Shown here piece after piece: positions 1 through 7,260 of a stretch of 11,504 nt of DNA (its first letter is position 1; each line of letters opens with the position of its first letter). Origin of the DNA: RYN-417 sp043743105 (GTDB lineage: Bacteria; Patescibacteriota; Saccharimonadia; Saccharimonadales; JACDBH01); contig JAYTXD010000034.1 in the NCBI GenBank assembly GCA_043743105.1, positions 1 to 11,504 on the forward strand, given 5' to 3'. The notes under the pieces were generated by a model. The model was not told the origin of the DNA and did not search any database. It worked only from the letters and a program-made list of their open reading frames with translations. Made by a program: the position numbers and the translations under genes.

Positions 1-351
1 AAGCGTAAAACCCGTTGCACCTGTCTGGGTACCCATGGTAGCTGAGGTTGATACTAGGCCTGTTGGTGTAGTACAGGCACCGGCCGCAAGTGTACAGTAC
101 AAAAACTCAATAGAGCCTACGTTAGGCGCACCCACGTTTGGAACCGTAAACGTAAAGAGATGATTTACGACGCCACCCGGCTGAGAACCACCGTCAGTAA
201 CGCCCGCCTGGAGCGTAAGGCTACGCAGCGTAATCTGGTTGGCTGATGCTACCTGAGGGGCAAACATACTTAAACTAATGCCCGCAAGTAAGACAGATAC
301 CACTGTAATAAGTGATATTGGCCTACGATTCTTTTTTAATATTTTACGCAT
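1..351 (-). CDS. Secreted surface protein, N-terminal part (runs off window)
   Basis: An open frame read leftward from an ATG at 351-349 stays open for 117 codons to the window edge, so the C-terminus is missing. The N-terminus is a clear signal peptide: a basic start (MRKILKKNRRP), a hydrophobic core, and a likely signal peptidase site after A-S-A at about residue 37. The mature part begins NQITLRSLTLQAG and is rich in Thr, Gly, Val and Ser with two Cys (LYCTLAAGAC), which fits an exported beta-sandwich protein. The style (ITLRSLTLQAG, PGGVVNH.F.FTVPN) resembles a family of secreted proteins I associate with Saccharibacteria; no function is known to me. It has its own promoter-like sequence and lies downstream of another secreted-protein gene on the same strand. 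No strong Shine-Dalgarno sequence is seen before the ATG. Confidence 0.8.
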   Translation of the reverse strand, partial: MRKILKKNRRPISLITVVSVLLAGISLSMFAPQVASANQITLRSLTLQAGVTDGGSQPGGVVNHLFTFTVPNVGAPNVGSIEFLYCTLAAGACTTPTGLVSTSATMGTQTGATGFTL

Positions 352-405
352 TTTTTGTTTTGAGGCCACTGCTTTTTTGCTATGACTTTTAAGTGTTACC
401 CCTCG

Positions 406-435
406 ATATTAACAGTAGTTTTATCCTAACGTCAA
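406..435 (-). promoter_or_regulatory. Promoter-like -35/-10 for the partial secreted-protein gene
   Basis: On the minus strand TTGACG (435-430) is followed after 18 bases by TAATAT (411-406). Transcription would start near 399 and give a leader of about 48 bases before the ATG at 351. The hexamers match the sigma-70 consensus at 5/6 and 4/6 positions. This is a consensus match only. Confidence 0.45.
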
Positions 436-472
436 GGATTTAAGCATAATCACGACAAAACTGTGGATAAGT

Positions 473-1195
473 CTAAAACGTCGCCGTGCATAAAATGGTA
501 TGGCTGGCCGAGTATTGCCCTCCTATCGTCAAACTATCAACATTCACTATATAGCTAATAGTATAGATGGTTACTCCTGAACTTTTGGGTGCCGATACTA
601 CTGTTTCACCGCTTACATAACGATAATTATTAGATGTCCCATAGTTTGCCGTTGCCGACCCAAATCCAAACTGCCCATGATCGGGGTTAGAGCCAAATGA
701 ACTCGGCGAGGTGTTAGCTACTAAGTTAATGCCAAACTGCTCTGCCCCAGCCGTCGAAGGACCCGTAGAGGTCATGGGTGCTATAGTATGAGCGCCATTA
801 GTTGGCGGATTGCCTAGCACCTGCACAACATAGCCATAGCTGGTATAGTTGCTTACCGCAAAAGTTGAGGTTGCCGTGGCCGTTAGGCCTGTAGAAAAAC
901 TACCAAAGCTTAGACCCGTTGATGCAACCGCAAAAGATAAGGCCGGGTCACTGGTAGTTTCGTTACCTGGGTTAGCTTGCGTGTTGGTTGCTAATTGGTT
1001 ACCAAAGCCGATAATTCCGCCCGAGGTCAGGGCTTTGTAGCCCGCCGATTGCCCTTTATTGTCACCCAAGCCTCCAAGTGATGTCTCGTTAAACTGATAG
1101 TTCGTAGACTGCAACGCATAAACAGCGCCACCTGATGTTAGGAACGCCACAAGGCATGCAATAATCACAGATATATGAGTCCTCGGCTTTGTCAT
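473..1195 (-). CDS. Secreted beta-rich surface protein of unknown function
   Basis: This gene encodes 240 residues starting MTKPRTHISVII. Residues 1-28 form a signal peptide with a basic start, a hydrophobic stretch and likely cleavage near VYA at 25-27. The mature protein is Ser/Thr/Gly/Asn-rich, with few charged residues and one Cys close to the C-terminus (CTATF). It contains alternating polar/hydrophobic stretches typical of beta-sandwich exported proteins. The ending (YTISYIVNV....GGQYSASHTILCTATF) resembles the terminal strand pattern of secreted CPR proteins and, more loosely, WxL-type surface domains. I cannot name a family. It ends with TAG about 120 bases upstream of the partial secreted gene and is divergent from the membrane stalk protein at 1322. 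All three are likely cell-surface products. Confidence 0.8.
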   Translation of the reverse strand: MTKPRTHISVIIACLVAFLTSGGAVYALQSTNYQFNETSLGGLGDNKGQSAGYKALTSGGIIGFGNQLATNTQANPGNETTSDPALSFAVASTGLSFGSFSTGLTATATSTFAVSNYTSYGYVVQVLGNPPTNGAHTIAPMTSTGPSTAGAEQFGINLVANTSPSSFGSNPDHGQFGFGSATANYGTSNNYRYVSGETVVSAPKSSGVTIYTISYIVNVDSLTIGGQYSASHTILCTATF

Positions 1196-1201
1196 TATCT
1201 A

Positions 1202-1230
1202 ATTGTTGTTTAAACAGTAGCTTTTTGCAA
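1202..1230 (-). promoter_or_regulatory. Possible promoter of the 240-residue secreted protein gene
   Basis: On the minus strand TTGCAA (1230-1225), a 17-base spacer and AACAAT (1207-1202) place the predicted transcription start at about 1195, which is the A of the ATG, so the mRNA may be leaderless. The -10 is poor (4/6). The spacer contains the palindrome GTTTAAAC. No Shine-Dalgarno sequence is present before this ATG, which agrees with leaderless translation. Confidence 0.3.
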
Positions 1231-1263
1231 CACCCTACGCATAGTTGGTGTAGCTTCCGCACT

Positions 1264-1291
1264 TTGCTGGTTTAAGGGTAAGCGGTATACT
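1264..1291 (+). promoter_or_regulatory. Promoter of the membrane stalk protein gene
   Basis: TTGCTG (1264-1269), a 16-base spacer and TATACT (1286-1291) form a sigma-70-like promoter with a good -10 element. Transcription would begin near 1298, followed by a purine-rich ribosome-binding region (AAGGAAAGAAAAGGA, about 1295-1309) upstream of the ATG at 1322. Unlike other first genes here, this one would have a leader with a plausible Shine-Dalgarno sequence. Confidence 0.5.
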
Positions 1292-1321
1292 AACAAGGAA
1301 AGAAAAGGATTTAAAACTAAG

Positions 1322-2374
1322 ATGGACAAGACGCCACCGTCTGGCTCTGACGACCAATCAAGCGGAGCACCAGCAGCCGAAGTACTAAAACCTCGTGCTG
1401 ATGACGGCTCGATCCCTACTACCGAAGCTCCTTCGACAACCCTTTCTGCCACATCAGAAGAGGGCAAAAAACTCCGCCGCCGTACCTATCGCCCCAGTCA
1501 TAAAGCTACCTTCATTGCCCTCGGCGTTGTAGTTGTCATACTTGCTATAAATGCTGTTGTATTGGGTTTTGTGCTCAAAAGTAAGTCGGGCTCAAGCGAC
1601 CCAGGCGCTGGCCAAGTGACCATTAGCGAAGAAGTGCTTAGCAAGGTTGGCGTCAACAAAAGTACAATCGGCAACTCAGGCATACAGCTTACGATTGACC
1701 CCGACACGCAGTTTAATGGCAAACTAAAGACCGCTGGTGATGTTATTATTGGCGGCCAGCTTAAACTCAACAGCAAGTTTTCGGCAGCCGATGCTGCGCT
1801 GGCCCAGCTAGAAGCTGGCAAGACCAGCCTCACCGAGCTTAACGTAAGTGGCTCAAGCACCCTTACCGACCTCAACATCCGTAATAAACTTGCCGTTGCA
1901 GGGGCAACGCAGCTCCAAGGTGCCGTTACTATCAGTTCGTTACTCACCGTCACTAACAACTTCAACCTTGTTGGCAACTTAGCGGTAGGCGGCACTATTT
2001 CTACGACAGGCTTCGTGGCGCGCAACCTTGCAGCCACTGGCACGCTCACCATTGGTGGTCATGTTATTACTAGTGGGCTTATCCCAAACCTTGGCGCCGG
2101 TAACGCTCTTGGCTCAAATGGTACGGCTGCAATCAACGGCAATGACTCAGCAGGCACCATCAACATTGCAACAGGCGTAGGCGCAACGGCTGGCACGATT
2201 GCGACCATAGCTTTTCGTACTCAGTACAACACCATCCCTCGCATTGTCATTACGGGCGTCGGCACTGGCGCAGTCTTTTTTATTACCAACCCAACCGTTG
2301 GGGGCTTTACTGTTAATGTTGCAAGCGGCATCCCCCCGGGCGGCTACGCCGTTAACTACATTGTCGAAGAATAA
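1322..2374 (+). CDS. Type II membrane protein with repetitive beta-stalk and C-terminal knob-like domain
   Basis: The protein has 350 residues. Residues 1-61 are hydrophilic and Pro/Ser/Thr-rich, ending in a basic patch (KKLRRRTYRPSHK). Residues 62-86 form one membrane helix, so positive-inside orientation puts the N-terminus in the cytoplasm and the rest outside. Residues about 120-245 carry short repeated strands of the type LTELNVSGSSTLTDLNI, TLTIGGHVITSG and NLAVGGTISTTG, as in bactofilin-like or tail-fibre-like beta-helical stalks. The last hundred residues (Gly/Ala/Thr-rich, ending GGYAVNYIVEE) look like a compact beta domain, perhaps a knob used for attachment. The start is supported by a promoter and a purine-rich ribosome-binding site just upstream. 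It is divergent from the secreted-protein genes and convergent with the ATPase operon. A surface adhesin or host-contact fibre is plausible but unproven. Confidence 0.8.
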   Translation: MDKTPPSGSDDQSSGAPAAEVLKPRADDGSIPTTEAPSTTLSATSEEGKKLRRRTYRPSHKATFIALGVVVVILAINAVVLGFVLKSKSGSSDPGAGQVTISEEVLSKVGVNKSTIGNSGIQLTIDPDTQFNGKLKTAGDVIIGGQLKLNSKFSAADAALAQLEAGKTSLTELNVSGSSTLTDLNIRNKLAVAGATQLQGAVTISSLLTVTNNFNLVGNLAVGGTISTTGFVARNLAATGTLTIGGHVITSGLIPNLGAGNALGSNGTAAINGNDSAGTINIATGVGATAGTIATIAFRTQYNTIPRIVITGVGTGAVFFITNPTVGGFTVNVASGIPPGGYAVNYIVEE

Positions 2375-2405
2375 TAGGCAGCAGTTTAGCTATTTAAAAA
2401 GATTC

Positions 2406-2423
2406 GGGCTCTGCCGCCCTTTT
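2406..2423 (+). terminator. Weak terminator-like hairpin after the stalk protein gene
   Basis: GGGC (2406-2409) and GCCC (2416-2419) enclose the loop TCTGCC and are followed by TTTT. A run AAAAAG just upstream could pair with part of CTTTT on the other strand, so it may act in both directions. The stem is only 4 bp, so support is weak. It lies 32 bases after the gene's stop, in the gap between convergent genes. Confidence 0.3.
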
Positions 2424-2480
2424 AGCCAAAGCGACAGAAACTGCAACCCTGCCAGAGACAACATCCGGATATCTGGGGTA

Positions 2481-2502
2481 CCCATGAAACCTGTTACATG
2501 GG
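2481..2502 (-). terminator. Hairpin directly after the ATPase operon stop codon
   Basis: CCCATG (2481-2486) and CATGGG (2497-2502) form a perfect 6-bp inverted repeat with a 10-base loop, starting one base past the stop of the epsilon gene. It is followed on the minus strand by the palindrome GGGTACCC (2476-2483), which overlaps one arm. There is no U-tract, so it is not a classical intrinsic terminator; it could protect a 3' end or be chance. Confidence 0.25.
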
Positions 2503-2503
2503 G

Positions 2504-2770
2504 TTACATGTTAACGAAGATCATTACTTCGTCTTCACGCACTCCAGCAATCCCGCCAGTAGTAGGAAACGTTATTGTTTCTTTGTCGGTTTGGATTGCT
2601 ACGTCACCTGGCGTAATGACAGAAAAGAAGTCGGCGTGGCCTGGTAAAATATCGAACTTCCCAATCCGGTTGCTTGCAGAAACAACCCTGGCATTACCTT
2701 CGTAATAAACCTGGAACGGCGAGCGAGCTATAACTTTTAGCTGGATATCCTGATCCTGCTTGTGCTTCAT
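2504..2770 (-). CDS. atpC: F1-type ATPase epsilon subunit, beta-sandwich domain only
   Basis: This gene encodes 88 residues against the usual 130-140. The protein matches the N-terminal beta-sandwich of epsilon: IQLKVIARSPFQVYYEGNARVV aligns with the opening strands, GKFDILPGHADFFSVITPGDV matches the hallmark G.[FL]...PGHA.....I.PG, and TTGGIAGVREDEVMIFV matches the SGG..EV....V.V strands. The whole helical C-terminal domain, which in normal enzymes contacts DELSEED and inhibits ATP hydrolysis, is absent. Translation starts at an ATG overlapping the beta stop (ATGA), with no clear Shine-Dalgarno sequence, so it probably depends on reinitiation after beta. It is the last gene of the operon. 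Short epsilon subunits are known elsewhere, so the truncation alone does not prove a new function. Confidence 0.85.
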   Translation of the reverse strand: MKHKQDQDIQLKVIARSPFQVYYEGNARVVSASNRIGKFDILPGHADFFSVITPGDVAIQTDKETITFPTTGGIAGVREDEVMIFVNM

Positions 2771-4374
2771 GCTTTTTTAGCAGGTTCTTCTGCGGGAATC
2801 TTTGATCCTTCGACTCTAGACTCTGTCGCAGAAGCTCCATCCCTGCTTGCTTCAGCAGGTTTTGCCGCTTCTGCTGGTTTAGTTTTATCATCTTCTTTAA
2901 TAGTTTCCTCAGGTGGTTTTGTATCGTTTAAAATTGCTTCAATACCATCCAAGGTCTGCTCACGAGTAAAAAATTGACCTGGCTTACCGCTAAATTTTTC
3001 GGCGACCGAGAAGTCTTGTGAGAAAAATTCAATCAGTTTTTTGGCACTTTGGTAGTCCTTGCGGTCGGCAGGAGAAAGTTCGTTTTCACCGACGATGGCG
3101 ATAATGTTCTTGAGACTGTCATACTTTTGCATAATGGCCTGGACCTTGCCCACAAGATCATAGTGCCGTTGCCCAACGATTTGTGGAGTCAAGAGTGAGG
3201 ACGTGGTCTTAAGCAGGTCAACCGCCGGACGAATACCCTGCTCTGCAACCGCACGCGAAAGCACTAGAACAGAATCAAGCTGCTGCGAAATAGCCTGCAC
3301 GGCTGGGTCGCTCAAGTCATCCGCAGGAATATAAACGGCCTGGACAGATGTTATAGACCCTTTATCAGTTGAGCTCAAACGGTCTTGCAGACGGCGCAGT
3401 TCCGAATAAACAGTCGGCGAATAACCACCTTCCGACGGGATTAAACCCAGGTTTGTTGAAAGTTCTGTGAGCGCCTGAATGTGACGATAAATATTGTCCA
3501 CAAAAAATAAAATGTCACGGCCTTCTTCGTCCCGAAAATACTCTGCAGCAGTGGCGGCAGCTGGGCCCACCATAGACCTAATGGCCGGCGTGGCATCCAT
3601 CTGCCCAAAGAACATCACCGTGTTTTTAAGCACGTCTGACTCTTTTAAAGTTACATACAGTTCGTTACCTTCACGGATACGCTCACCAACACCACAGTAG
3701 ATTGAAATTGCGCCTTTACTACTTTTGGTAACGTTATGGATCATCTCCATCGTCAGGACAGTCTTGCCAACACCGGCACCCCCGATAATCCCAATCTTAC
3801 GACCTTTAACGAACGGCGTTAAGAAATCAATTACTTTAAGGCCAGTTTCTAGCAATTCAAGCCCTTGAGTTTTGCGGTATGTCTTGATTCCTGTAGCTTC
3901 GCTGATTACTCGACGGTTATCAGTAATGTCCGGGCCGTCATCAAGCGGTTGTCCAAGTGCATTAAAGACTCGTCCCATGGTGGCCGGCCCCACCGGAACA
4001 CTAACTTTTTTGTTGCTACGACTGATGGACTGGCCACACCGAAGCATTTGGCTATTAGCAAGGTTGAGGCACACTGCGCGGTTTGCCCTAAAAAAACTAA
4101 CTTCCAAAAAAAGATCAGGGTAATCGTCAATTATTAGCAGCTCTCGTTCGTCAGGCCTTACACCCAATATATCAACTTCAACCGTTAAGCCACGCAATGA
4201 ATGTATGACCCCAACGTACTTGGTTGGGTCCTTAATGTAAGCCACTTTTGAGGCTATTGGCTGGGCGGTAGCTGTAGTGACCGATGCGGTAGCTGCCTGA
4301 GTAGGGCCTGCGGCGGTAGGCTTGAGTGCAACCGCTACTTCAGCTGGGGGTATTGATGTGTTTGATTTATCCAT
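2767..4374 (-). CDS. atpD: F1-type ATPase beta subunit, divergent, with N- and C-terminal extensions
   Basis: This is the catalytic beta subunit, 535 residues compared with about 460-480 usually. The P-loop GGAGVGKT is at 198-205 (Lys204). The catalytic Glu lies in GVGERIREGNELY (Glu231), and Walker B is ILFFVDNIYR (Asp293). GSITSVQAVYIPADDLSDPA is the typical beta signature. All ATP hydrolysis residues I can check are present. Departures: an Ala/Thr/Pro-rich extension of about 45 residues at the N-terminus, an acidic, Lys/Ala/Pro-rich tail of about 55 residues at the C-terminus, and NELSPAD (431-437) where most beta subunits have DELSEED. The ATG overlaps the gamma stop by 8 bases and the TGA stop overlaps the epsilon ATG. 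The preserved catalytic set suggests an active ATPase, while the altered lever region suggests unusual coupling to gamma and epsilon. Confidence 0.95.
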   Translation of the reverse strand: MDKSNTSIPPAEVAVALKPTAAGPTQAATASVTTATAQPIASKVAYIKDPTKYVGVIHSLRGLTVEVDILGVRPDERELLIIDDYPDLFLEVSFFRANRAVCLNLANSQMLRCGQSISRSNKKVSVPVGPATMGRVFNALGQPLDDGPDITDNRRVISEATGIKTYRKTQGLELLETGLKVIDFLTPFVKGRKIGIIGGAGVGKTVLTMEMIHNVTKSSKGAISIYCGVGERIREGNELYVTLKESDVLKNTVMFFGQMDATPAIRSMVGPAAATAAEYFRDEEGRDILFFVDNIYRHIQALTELSTNLGLIPSEGGYSPTVYSELRRLQDRLSSTDKGSITSVQAVYIPADDLSDPAVQAISQQLDSVLVLSRAVAEQGIRPAVDLLKTTSSLLTPQIVGQRHYDLVGKVQAIMQKYDSLKNIIAIVGENELSPADRKDYQSAKKLIEFFSQDFSVAEKFSGKPGQFFTREQTLDGIEAILNDTKPPEETIKEDDKTKPAEAAKPAEASRDGASATESRVEGSKIPAEEPAKKA

Positions 4375-5236
4375 TTTCGGCCAACCTTTGTCGTTTTTTA
4401 CGTTTTAGCCCCACCATAACTTCTCGCGAGCGACGATCATTTTCGGACCTTTTAGCCCTATGAAAATCAAGACTATAATAATTCATAAGTTCCCACGCCC
4501 GCTTCTTGGCAGTTGCCATTGCATTAAAACGGCTGGCATCTTGCGCCAAACCAGACTCCAAAATTGCCTGACAAAACGCCAGGTTCATCATGGCTGCTTC
4601 CATTATGCCAGCAATTTCCTCCAATGATGGCTCAAAAATGGTATCTTGCGCTGTAATAATCTCTTCGCCTTCGTCTGCTGCCTCACTCATTTCGCGAATC
4701 CGTGAATGGAGGTCCAACTTCTTGATACCCTGAACGCCTAATGACACATACTCTTCGTAATACAAAGTAATCTTAGAGTAGTTAATTATGGCATCTATGA
4801 CAGGGCTAACATCGATATAATTATCACTTGTTGGCACCCTAAAATACCGCTTGTAAGGAATTCCTCCTTGCTTTAATTGGTTGGCACCGTGCGTCCCCAA
4901 AACAACAATGTCGGTGTTTGAACTATCATAATCCCTTAGCATCGTCTCTATCAAACGCTGATCAATATCCCCACTCAACCCAGCTTCGGCCGAGATAATA
5001 ACAAAGACTTTCCTTGGGTTCCTTAAAGGATCATCGCGGTGCGTAATTCTTGTACGCGGATCAATGCGGATTGAGCTGTAGCGCTTCCACAAAAGTTCAA
5101 AGAACTCTTTCGAAAGCTCTACCTTACTTTTTATTTTTGCCACTTGTGTACTGGCAATACTTTCAAACACGCCAGTCAAATCGGCAACTGTACCGATTTG
5201 CTGTGACTCTTTTTGAATTGAACTAGCTCTTCGCAT
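4367..5236 (-). CDS. atpG: F1-type ATPase gamma subunit with basic C-terminal extension
   Basis: The central shaft subunit, 289 residues, close to the family norm. The N-terminal helix (SIQKESQQIGTVADLTGVFESIASTQVAKIKSKV, read in parts) matches the IR.RI.S....KIT.AM..VA..K pattern loosely. FVIISAEAGLSGDIDQRL corresponds to the usual STDRGLCGGLN segment. The C-terminal region NLAFCQAILESGLAQDASRFNAM matches the conserved LES...E...RM.AM helix. From there the chain aligns in register with E. coli gamma to its usual end, but the conserved ITQE.TEI is replaced by NDRRSREVMVG. A basic tail LKRKKRQRLAENG then extends about nine residues further. That end normally sits in the alpha-beta ring. The start ATG overlaps the alpha stop by 14 bases and follows GGAGAAAG about 10 bases upstream. 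Confidence 0.9.
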   Translation of the reverse strand: MRRASSIQKESQQIGTVADLTGVFESIASTQVAKIKSKVELSKEFFELLWKRYSSIRIDPRTRITHRDDPLRNPRKVFVIISAEAGLSGDIDQRLIETMLRDYDSSNTDIVVLGTHGANQLKQGGIPYKRYFRVPTSDNYIDVSPVIDAIINYSKITLYYEEYVSLGVQGIKKLDLHSRIREMSEAADEGEEIITAQDTIFEPSLEEIAGIMEAAMMNLAFCQAILESGLAQDASRFNAMATAKKRAWELMNYYSLDFHRAKRSENDRRSREVMVGLKRKKRQRLAENG

Positions 5237-6779
5237 GTTCTGCTTTCTCCATTCTGGCTGCCTCTTCCATTTCGGCCTCTGTTTGCGTAGCCGGAGGCTT
5301 AATCCCAGGTTCTGGACCAGTTGTTGATACAGGCGCTTTCTCGCCAGCTTTTAATTCTACCTTAATTGGGCTCGAGAATTTCTTCAATAGCTCCGCCTCA
5401 ATTCGGTCGTAGTCGGCCTCCTCTTTAGCCTCAGCTGAACGTCTTTTTGCCTCTTCTTTGAGGGCGGTTATGTCAATCTCCAAATTGCCCTCAGCAAGCA
5501 AAATAGTTTCTAAGAAAAGCTGCTGGGTTGCTAATGAATGACGCTCTTCTGGTGGTTGTTGGAGTGCCTCATAAATCTGTTTACCCGTTAGCAAATCGAT
5601 GCTTGCTTCTTTTGAAAGGCTGGAACCGAAGTGCGAAAATTCTTCAGCTTGTTTGTACTTAGCAAGCTTCTTAAACAATGTACTCGATAAGCGCTTCTGT
5701 CTGCCTGTTTGCGCCTGGCCACCAACACGAGAGACAGACAAACCAGCGTTAACAGCAGGTCGGATACCTTTGCGGAAAAGTCCTAGGTCAAAGATAATCT
5801 GACCGTCGGTTATGGACATAATACTGGTAGAAAGATAGGCCGTAATATCATCGTTTGGAGTGATAATAACCGGTAATGATGTTAGGGTTTTGTTAGTCGT
5901 AAGTAGCTTGCCGGCCCGCTCAAGTAAACTGGAGTGCGCATAAAAAATATCACCTGGGTAAGAGTCTCGTCCTGGGTCTATTTCCTGCAACAAAGAAAGC
6001 TGCCTGTATGCTTCGGCATGGCTGCTTAAATCGTCATAAATAATAATTGTGTCGCGTCCACTGTACCATATATTTTCTGCCATAGCGCACGCCGCATACG
6101 GTGCTAAATAAGATTGGGTCAACGAGTCAAAAATATCTGCCAGTACAACTATCGTATGCTCCATAGCGCCCGACTCGCGGAGGCCAGCTAACAGCATCTC
6201 AATGTCTACTTTACGTTTTCCTATAAGCACATACACAACTACACGGTCAGTACCTTCTTGGCTGGCGCTCAGCTGACTCAAAAATGTACTTTTACCAGAT
6301 TTAGAGTCCCCCAAAATTGCAATACGCTGTCCAAGCACCACAGGAAAAAACATGTCGACCGCAGACACGCCACTTGCCAACTGCTCGTTTAGCATACTTC
6401 TGGCCATAATGCCTGGAGCAGGGTTAAAAATACCCGACTTTTGTTTTGCAGCAATTGGCCCCTTACCATCGAGCGGCTCACCCATTGCTGAAACCACCCG
6501 CCCAATCAGTTCGTTACCAACCGGTACGCGCAGCTCATCGTCCTGTAGTACTCCTAAAGTTCCTGGCTTCATCCTTTCAGAATCAATATTAAACAAAATT
6601 ACTTTGTCGGCGTACGCTTCACGGACAATAGCCCGCTGACCGTCTTCAAACAAAACCTGCGAACCCAAACGTACACCTTCAAGGCCCTTAACTTCGATGA
6701 TAAAACTATTAGAAGCTACAACTTCACCAGTAAGATTGTTTGCTTCAACGAGCTGTTGGAATGTCTGATTATCAAACAC
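5223..6779 (-). CDS. atpA: F1-type ATPase alpha subunit
   Basis: The non-catalytic nucleotide-binding subunit, 518 residues. The P-loop GDSKSGKS is at 157-164 (Lys163), where most alpha subunits have GDRQTGKT. The arginine finger is Arg351 in LSVSRVGGQAQ, and SIMSITDGQIIFDLGLF plus KGIRPAVNAG are strong alpha signatures. VPVGNELIGRVVSAMGEPLDGKGPI matches the first beta-barrel/linker region. The N-terminus is about 10 residues shorter than usual, trimming the segment that binds delta, and the C-terminus ends in a Pro/Glu/Ala/Lys-rich tail of roughly 50 residues. The start codon is GTG at 6779-6777, preceded by AGAGGTG about 7 bases upstream inside the end of the delta gene; the two genes overlap by 8 bases. 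Likely translationally coupled with delta and gamma. Confidence 0.95.
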   Translation of the reverse strand: MFDNQTFQQLVEANNLTGEVVASNSFIIEVKGLEGVRLGSQVLFEDGQRAIVREAYADKVILFNIDSERMKPGTLGVLQDDELRVPVGNELIGRVVSAMGEPLDGKGPIAAKQKSGIFNPAPGIMARSMLNEQLASGVSAVDMFFPVVLGQRIAILGDSKSGKSTFLSQLSASQEGTDRVVVYVLIGKRKVDIEMLLAGLRESGAMEHTIVVLADIFDSLTQSYLAPYAACAMAENIWYSGRDTIIIYDDLSSHAEAYRQLSLLQEIDPGRDSYPGDIFYAHSSLLERAGKLLTTNKTLTSLPVIITPNDDITAYLSTSIMSITDGQIIFDLGLFRKGIRPAVNAGLSVSRVGGQAQTGRQKRLSSTLFKKLAKYKQAEEFSHFGSSLSKEASIDLLTGKQIYEALQQPPEERHSLATQQLFLETILLAEGNLEIDITALKEEAKRRSAEAKEEADYDRIEAELLKKFSSPIKVELKAGEKAPVSTTGPEPGIKPPATQTEAEMEEAARMEKAEHAKS

Positions 6780-7260
6780 GTCTCAGCACCTCTGGAAATT
6801 TTGACCGATTAGCCAGAATAGAACGACGAAATGACCAATCATGAATATGGCTGCCGTTTTGCACAACCATGCCGCCAAGTATTGTGGAATTAAACCTAAA
6901 ATCAACCAATATGTCAGGAGAGATGTTTTTGCGGCACCATTCAGTCAACGTTTTTTTCATAGAATTGCCAGCAATAGCAGCAAGTGTGATAGTAATATGG
7001 GGTAAGGTTTTTTCTAGATTATCCAGTGCAACTAAAAGCTCATCTAAAACCTTCTGGTTTAGCGGCTGTTCTGCCGCAACTTCACGTATCAATTGTTCTG
7101 CACCTTCAGATATTGCAACTGGCTTTTCTGGGGTATTTTTTGTGACTTTTGCTTTGATACTTGCCTGCGCATACCAACGGGCATAACGACGGACTTCCGT
7201 TATAAGCGCTTTCAAATCCTGCGGCGTAAAAATACTATTTTGCAGATTATTGAGCTTCAT
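6772..7260 (-). CDS. atpH: F-type ATPase delta subunit (divergent)
   Basis: The protein has 162 residues, slightly shorter than the usual 175-180. It is recognised mainly by its C-terminal end: DFRFNSTILGGMVVQNGSHIHDWSFRRSIL matches the delta hallmark (D..[IL]IGG..[VL].......D.S[VF]R..L, read in parts) that binds the b dimer. The N-terminal helical domain, which caps the alpha N-termini in normal enzymes, is present but poorly conserved. Its position between b and alpha is the standard F-ATPase order, which supports the call. A perfect AGGAGG lies 12 bases upstream of the ATG, and the ATG shares one base with the b stop (TAATG). The product should join the peripheral stalk to F1. Confidence 0.8.
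   Translation of the reverse strand: MKLNNLQNSIFTPQDLKALITEVRRYARWYAQASIKAKVTKNTPEKPVAISEGAEQLIREVAAEQPLNQKVLDELLVALDNLEKTLPHITITLAAIAGNSMKKTLTEWCRKNISPDILVDFRFNSTILGGMVVQNGSHIHDWSFRRSILANRSKFPEVLRRV

Noticed and set aside
1210..1467. Leftward open frame of 85 codons overlapping the start of the stalk protein gene
   Set aside because: It is antisense to a well supported gene and its promoter, has no recognisable motif, and its product looks like a reverse reading of coding DNA.
1498..2052. Leftward open frame of 184 codons inside the stalk protein gene
   Set aside because: Antisense to the repetitive beta-stalk coding sequence; length is explained by the low stop frequency opposite Thr/Leu/Ser-rich codons.
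2244..2705. Rightward open frame spanning the convergent gap
   Set aside because: It overlaps the end of the stalk gene in another frame and the epsilon gene in antisense; both of those are better supported.
3865..4137. Small frames on both strands inside the beta gene
   Set aside because: They lie within the highly conserved beta subunit and have no independent support.
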